From Candidatus Rhodoferax bjergmarkensis (GTDB taxonomy: Bacteria; Pseudomonadota; Gammaproteobacteria; Burkholderiales; Burkholderiaceae_C), in assembly GCA_016708345.1 (NCBI GenBank), contig JADJFX010000013.1, forward strand, positions 1 through 29,811: 29,811 nucleotides of DNA. The letters run 5' to 3'. Shown here one piece after another: positions 24,818-29,811 of the stretch; the first letter of the stretch is position 1; every line of letters begins with the position of its first letter. The notes beneath the pieces were generated by a model. The model ran no database searches. It was not told the origin of the DNA and saw nothing but the letters and a program-made list of their open reading frames with translations. The position numbers were made by a program, and so were the translations under genes.

Positions 24818-25966
24818 ATGCACACACTCCCATCTCCACCCAGTTCGACGCCGGTGCCATTGAGGTTGTGAGCCTGACCGACCCGCAACACATCCGACTC
24901 CACATCCGCCGCGACAATGCCAGCGAGTTTGCCCAGTGGTTTTACTTTGCGCTGCACGGTGCTGCCGGGGTGGCTTTGAGTCTGCGTTTTCTCAACGCAG
25001 GCCAGTGCGCCTACCCCAAGGGCTGGGAGGATTACCAGGTGGTGGCCAGCACCAACCGTCAGCACTGGTTTCGCATCCCCACCCGTTATGACGGCCAGGT
25101 TATGTCGGCCCACATCACGCCCGAAACGCAGTGTGTTTACTTCGCCTACTTCGAGCCCTATTCCCATGAGCGCCATCTGGACCTGCTGGGCTCGGCTGCC
25201 GCGTCAAGCATGGTGCAGTTGCAGCATCTGGGCTCCACGCCGGACGGGCGCGACATGACGCTGCTGCGCATCACCGATGAAACCAGTGCGACTGCGTTTG
25301 AAGCCAAAAGAAAAATCTGGCTGATGGCCCGCCAGCACCCCGGCGAAACCATGGCCGAGTGGTTTGTGGAGGGCTTTTTGGAGCGGCTGCTGGACTCTGA
25401 CGACTCCGCCAGCCGCGTGCTGCTGCAGCAGTGCGTGTTTACGTGGTGCCCAACATGAACCCGGATGGTGCCGTGCGCGGCAACCTGCGCACCAACGCCC
25501 TTGGGGCCAACCTGAACCGCGAATGGATGGAGCCAAGCCTGGAAAGGTCACCCGAAGTGTTTCTGGTGCGCCAAAAGATGATGGAGACCGGGTGTGGACC
25601 TGTGCCCTGGACGCCCATGGCGACGAAAGCCTGCCCTACAACTTTTGCGTGGGCACTGAGGGTAACCCCGGCTACAGCGAGCGCATCGAAACGCTGGAAA
25701 ACGCCTTCAAAACATCCTGGCAGGCAAGTTGCCCCGACTTCCAGACTGAACAAGGCTACAGCCGCACGCCGCCGGGACAGGCCAACCTGACCGCCACCAA
25801 CTGGGTCGGCCAGCAGTTCGATTGCCTGGCCTTCACCATCGAAATGCCCTTCAAAGACAACGCCAACTTGCCCGATGCGCAAACGGGCTGGAGTGGCGAG
25901 CGCTCCAAAAAACTGGGTGCCAGCGTGTTGCAGCCGATTTTGGCGGTAGCCAGCCGCCTGCGCTGA
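24818..25966 (+). pseudogene. M14-family zinc carboxypeptidase (CCP/Nna1-like, frameshifted)
   Basis: Starting close to ATG 24818, the text includes FDAGAIEVVSLTDPQHIRLH and WFYFALHGAAG, the N-terminal beta domain of cytosolic carboxypeptidases. The peptidase core shows ARQHPGETMAEWFVEG with zinc ligands His and Glu, VVPNMNPDGAVRGNLRTNAL, GANLNREW, and DAHGDESLPYNFCVG with the third zinc ligand. The catalytic Glu lies in CLAFTIEMPFKDN. These are M14D (Nna1/CCP) signatures. Frame changes lie near 24822, 25440 and 25590. Eukaryotic relatives remove glutamates from tubulin. Bacterial substrates are not known to me. slyX lies just upstream. Confidence 0.82.
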
Positions 25967-25999
25967 ACAAACCGCTGCCGGGCCACCCCCTCATTCCAA

Positions 26000-27608
26000 T
26001 CACATGCCCCACACCACGATGCTGCGCCCAGCCTGGCTGTGCAACTCGCGGTAAATCTTCTCGTTCCAATCGACCGCCGGATCGCGGTCAAAGATCAGCA
26101 AATGGGCACTGTCGGCGCCGCACTGGTCGCAATAGCGGGCGGTTTGCGCCAAGCCTTGCGCAATTGTGGCGGCTTTGCCTTTGTGCTGGATTTTGAGCTC
26201 CAACACCACTTGCTGCAGCGGCCCAAGGTAGCCTTGCTCGCTTAGTGGCCACTGCAAAAACAAGTCTGTGCGCCCCAGCCCCAAGCCGTATTCGCGGGCA
26301 ATGCGGCCGCCGCCGTTGACCACTCGCTGCAAAAAAGCCTGCAGCAGCAGTTGCGGGCCGGCCTCTTTGTAGGCGTAGCGCTCCAGCCAGCTTTGCGAGT
26401 TTTCGCGGAAGAATTGCTGGAACGAGTCCAGCAGTTTGTCCATGTCCATGCGGCCATCGGCGGGGTTGACGAACCACGGCTGCTCGGCCTTGCCCTGCAG
26501 GCTGTCTTGCACGATGGAGGTCAGCTCGCGCGGCAGCACTTCGCGGTAGATGCGGTTGGCTATTTGCAGTTGCCGGTCGCGCCGGGCAATCAACCCAAGG
26601 TCAATGCAGTATTGGCGGTCGTCATCAGGCACATCCACCGGCAGGTCAGCGCCTTGCAGCATGGGCTCCACCACCCGTTTGACGCGCGGCTCGCGCAGTT
26701 TGTCGGCCAACTGGTCCAGGTGCGTGTCGCGCCGCAATATCAGGCTCTCTTTGGCCTGGCGCATTTGCTCCAGCGTCACCGGCTGGCTGCGGTCACGCTG
26801 CTCGGGCTTGCGAAAGCAGGCTTCATAGGCCAGGGCGTTGACCAGCCAGGGCTGGCCCTGGTGTCTTCCAAGCTTTCTTCCAGTACGCCGCTCTCAAAGG
26901 TCTGGCCAGTGGCATCGGTGTGTTGCTGCAGCAGCGCCTTGACGTCGGTCTGCGTGAAGTCGCCCAAGCGGATCGACTCGCTTTTGATGTTGAAGGCACT
27001 GCCCCCGGTGATGATTTCGCCGTCGCTGCGGTGAATGCGGTAGTCACGCACGTCGCGCACGCCGCACAGCACCATGCTTCGGGGGAAAAGCCTCGGGCCG
27101 CTGCGCGTAACCGGCGCGAATCTGGCGTAAGAGCGAGAGCAGCGTGTCGCCCACCAGCGCATCGAGTTCGTCCAGAAAAACAATCAAGGGTTTGTCGCTG
27201 GCCAAACTCCAGCGTTGCAGCACGGCGGTGAGGCTGTCTTTTACCCTGCGTTGCGGCTTGTTGCGACTCTGCCGGGCCAGCTGGCTCCAGCTGGGTCTTT
27301 CCAATAAATGTCGGCAGCGCGGCTCATGGCTGAAATGATGGTGGCAATGCCGCTTGCCACATCACTGCGCGCTGCCTGCGCCGCTTCAATGTTCACACAC
27401 AGCACCCGGTACTGGCCCTGCGCATTCAAAAATGCATCAGGTTGATCATGAGACTTGTTTTGCCCGTCTGGCGCGGCGCATGCAGGATGAAATACTTCTG
27501 CGCCGCAATCAGGCTGGAGAGCTCAGGCCAGTTCACCCGCTGAATGGGCAGCAGGGTGTAGTGAATGTCTGGCTTGTTCGGCCCGGCGGTGTTGAAAAAT
27601 TTGTCCAT
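26000..27608 (-). pseudogene. AAA-like ATPase fused to a PD-(D/E)XK nuclease-like domain (several frameshifts)
   Basis: Start MDKFFNTAGPNKPDIHYTLL at 27608, then Walker A as HAPRQTGKTSLMINLM. After frame changes come VLCVNIEAAQAARSDVASGI, Walker B PLIVFLDELDALVGDTLLSL and a sensor-like VLCGVRDVRDYRIH. The C-terminal half is clean from 26779: a helical linker (DDDRQYCIDLGLIARRD), then GRTDLFLQW and VVLELKIQHKGK. The Asp followed by Glu-Leu-Lys fits a PD-(D/E)XK core. The combination matches a family of bacterial ATP-binding proteins with a C-terminal nuclease-like domain. Their role is not established, and mobile-element or defence functions are suspected. It lies convergent to the M14 gene. 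Confidence 0.75.
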
Positions 27609-27777
27609 GGGGTGATGGTAGCGTTTGTGGTGATTGCCCTCACCGACAAGCCGCCCACAATAATCCATTACCATCCCCCCCGACGGCAACGCCCACTTCG
27701 CAGCAGCCCCAAAGGTTCGGGCGACGATGGCACGGTGGTTTATGAATCATTTATCAATACAGTTTCAGAAAGTTCAT

Positions 27778-28553
27778 ATGACGGTTTCGTACAAAGGCGG
27801 TGTTTCGGTTCTCATGGCGGCATTGCTCGCCACCCTTGCGGCCTGCGGGGGAGGCGGTGGCGGCGGTGATGCTCCGGCGGCACCCCAGCAGCGCCAACGC
27901 CAACGACACCCGTCGCAACGACGCCTGACGCGATTGCGCTGGAAGCAACCGATTCATTTACCTTTGCTGGTTACTTGTTCGGTGATGGGTCTGGCACATG
28001 GTCGGGCGGTGATGGCGGCGACGGAGGCAGTGGCGATGGCGGCGGCGCGGGGGGTGATGGTGAGTTCATCAAAGTCAACATGAAGTTCCCGTTCAAAGGC
28101 CAAGCTACCGGCACCTTGACCTGGAAAGTGCTGCGCTCGCAGTACGGCATTACCGGCAACACCGGCACCCTGACCATTGAGAAGGACGCAGCCACCAACG
28201 GTGGCTACAAAATTACCGCAGTCAATGGCAGCACTGCTTCAGTTCGTGCCACCCAAAGTAACTTTTTTGTTTCCAAATCAGGTCAGCTCAGTGGCTCCTT
28301 TCCTTTGCCCATTGGTGCGGGTGGCAGTGTGAAAGATGTCTTGTTCAATGGTGTGCGCTTTGCCGATGCAAAGAGTACAGCCACGGATATGTCGGAGTTT
28401 GCCGGGCAGTATGCCTATGGCAGCGTGAGCAAAAAGCTAGCATCCAGCTTTACATCGGTGGAAAATGGCGTGTTTAAACTCAATGCCGACGGAACGGGAG
28501 TCCGGAAATGTGATTCGCTTCAAGCGGCACCGACCCAATCAGACACCGTTTGA
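27778..28553 (+). pseudogene. Glycine-rich lipoprotein (frameshifted, C-terminus unclear)
   Basis: The start MTVSYKGGVSVLMAALLATL, then AAC, is a lipoprotein signal with Cys23, followed at once by seven Gly. The frame slips near 27890. The continuation in the next frame (TPDAIALEATDSFTFAGYLF) leads into a striking linker of Gly, Asp and Ser (GDGGDGGSGDGGGAGGDGEF). A beta-rich part follows (KVLRSQYGITGNTGTLTIEK, then AVNGSTASVRAT). It ends at 28553, but fragments such as LGSALVGAWTFMGRTINF to about 28770 may belong to the original C-terminus. I recognise no family. It is probably an exported surface protein. Confidence 0.5.
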
Positions 28554-29044
28554 TGGGGACAACGGCAATGTACTTGACATGCTAGGTGTGGTGCGACACT
28601 TTGGCACCAATGGTGAGTGTGTCCATGACGGGAGACTTCGTCCAGCACCATCGGCAAATCCTGCCACCCCTGGAACACCGGTGCAACTTACGGCTCACGA
28701 ATTGGGGCCACGCCTTTGGATCGGCACTAGTCGGTGCGTGGACCTTCATGGGACGAACAATCAACTTCTGTGACTTCTTTTGCACTAAAGGCTGGTGCCG
28801 CTCGGAGGCGTCCTCGAAGGGCGGGAGTAAGAGTCAAGGTGTATGCGCAATCAACTCAAACTTTGTTGGCCTCTGGACGGCGTCGACGGCACCGTTGGCG
28901 GTGGTGGTGGGGCACTCACTGGCATACTCCTAGTGATGGAGGATTCGGCTAGCGGGCGTGAACCGGGTAACGCGGGGATCTTTGCGTCGTTCTCGACCGA
29001 CCCGTCGCACAGGCAGCTTGCCAACCCTCCTAAAGCAACTTGTC
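28554..29044. other. Stretch without a clear gene between lipoprotein and caspase-like gene
   Basis: All three plus-strand frames hold short pieces (for example GSALVGAWTFMGRTINFC at about 28710) without a consistent frame. The first 220 bases probably carry the decayed end of the preceding lipoprotein gene. From about 28930 on I see nothing until the next start codon. Confidence 0.4.
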
Positions 29045-29811
29045 ATGCTGCGCCACCTGATCCCGGCCTTGTCACTGGCCTGCGCCCTCGTGGCGCAAGC
29101 CAGTAAGCGCGTCGCGCTGGTGATTGGCAACTCGGACCCAAAACTCCCCGCTGATCAACCCCGCACGACGCCAACGCCATGGCCGAGTTGCTGACCAAGC
29201 GGGTTTGTGTCAAGCAGCTCGACACCGATGTGCCCCGGATGCAGTCTGCCGTGGACCGATTTGGCACCGCCATCCGCGACCCCAAGGTCAAGTTTGGCCT
29301 GTTTTACTACGCCGGGCATGGCTTGCAGCAAGACTGGCGCAACTACCTTGTTCCGGTGTCAGCACGCATTCGCAATGCGGGTGACGTGACCCAGCAAACG
29401 GTGGATGTGAGCGGCCTGCTGCGCTACATGGAGCAGGCCGTGGGGCGCAGTTTTTTGGTGGTGCTCGATGCCTGCCGCGACGACCCTTTTGCCGGGTCGT
29501 TCCGGCCCGCTAAGGGTTTGACGCAGTTTAACGCCCCGGTGGGAAGCCTCGCCTTGGCCTATTCAAGCACCGGCAGCGTGGCACAGGACGGCGAGGGTGC
29601 CAATGGTTTGTACACCGGTTTTTTATTGCGTGAATTTACCGTACCCGGTACGCGGCTGGAAGACGCCTTCAAGCGCGTGCGCCTGAGCGTGCGCATGGCC
29701 TCCAGGGCACCCGAGGTGCCGTGGAAGCTACCTCGCTGGAAGAAAACATCCTCTTCCCCACCGTGATCCGCAATTTGACCGAAGCCGACCGGGACGAGCT
29801 GCTGGAAAAAG
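29045..29811 (+). pseudogene. Exported caspase-like (C14) peptidase, partial and frameshifted
   Basis: Start MLRHLIPALSLACALVAQAS is a Sec signal peptide, followed by KRVALVIGN, the first strand of caspase folds. After a disturbed stretch (29130-29180) the frame continues MAELLTKRVCVKQLDTDVPR, then KFGLFYYAGHGLQ with the catalytic His and FLVVLDACRDDPFAGSF with the catalytic Cys. Near 29720 another small shift leads to EATSLEENILFPTVI and on to the window edge. This is the orthocaspase/metacaspase-like family (Peptidase_C14). The signal peptide places the enzyme outside the cytoplasm. The 3' part is beyond the window. Confidence 0.8.

Noticed and set aside
27975..28080. Gly/Asp/Ser-rich stretch as a calcium-binding RTX repeat
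   Set aside because: The spacing does not follow the nine-residue GGxGxDxUx pattern. It reads as a linker.

Overview
The window looks like a chromosomal accessory region of a betaproteobacterium, most likely Comamonadaceae (Rhodoferax/Polaromonas/Acidovorax type). The reasons are high GC with third-position G/C bias, protein families typical of that group (SHP/DHC cytochromes, SlyX, an IS91-type transposase), and several copies of the intergenic repeat built on a TTTTGATAGCTGC core, which I know from these genomes. I see no rRNA, tRNA or CRISPR array.

Layout. (1) 1-1396 is gene-poor and worn. It holds a degraded Phd/UPF0175-type antitoxin and PIN-type toxin pair on the minus strand, whose palindromic operator survives, and then a piece of an IS91-family transposase. 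(2) 1397-3848 (minus) is a PepSY protein followed by an OmpR-type response regulator and a histidine kinase that form one uninterrupted reading frame. (3) 3849-4049 is the divergent control region plus a 19-residue stub of a cytochrome gene. (4) 4130-9279 (plus) encodes a DUF2189 membrane protein, a zinc-ribbon protein, a small lipoprotein, a CDF metal transporter, and an electron-transfer trio: an FAD/2Fe-2S reductase, a membrane b-type cytochrome-like protein and an eight-heme cytochrome c. (5) 9411-9896 holds another IS91 scrap and a second copy of the control region of (3). (6) 9841-12510 (plus) is an SHP-like cytochrome, a diheme DHC cytochrome, a PepSY protein and a ferric-reductase-like flavocytochrome. 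(7) 12511-13172 is an IS91 tail and non-coding sequence. (8) 13173-22852 resembles a defence-type island: a SWIM/SNF2 helicase, a C5 cytosine methyltransferase with an adjacent DUF4928-type (probable restriction) gene, a Fic-family protein, a helicase-associated-domain-like protein and a SEC-C zinc protein. (9) 23084-27608 holds an M48 lipoprotein protease, SlyX, an M14 carboxypeptidase and a AAA ATPase/PD-(D/E)XK protein. (10) 27778 to the end holds a glycine-rich lipoprotein and an exported caspase-like peptidase cut by the window edge.

The two-component system probably controls the SHP-DHC operon. The same roughly 175-bp control region, with tandem GTTCA boxes, lies directly beside it at 3865-4038 and again in front of the intact operon at 9717-9896, with about 5.7 kb of other genes between. 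The simplest reading is that the regulator and operon were once adjacent and divergent, and that segment (4) arrived between duplicated copies of the control region.

Caution on sequence quality. More than a dozen otherwise well-conserved genes carry 1-2 nt frame shifts, often at short homopolymers, after which the conserved protein resumes at once. Several genes marked frameshifted here may therefore be intact in the organism, and both readings are given where it matters. The clean genes (DUF2189, zinc ribbon, lipoprotein, reductase, octaheme, SHP, DHC, second PepSY, flavocytochrome, SEC-C) are the most reliable.
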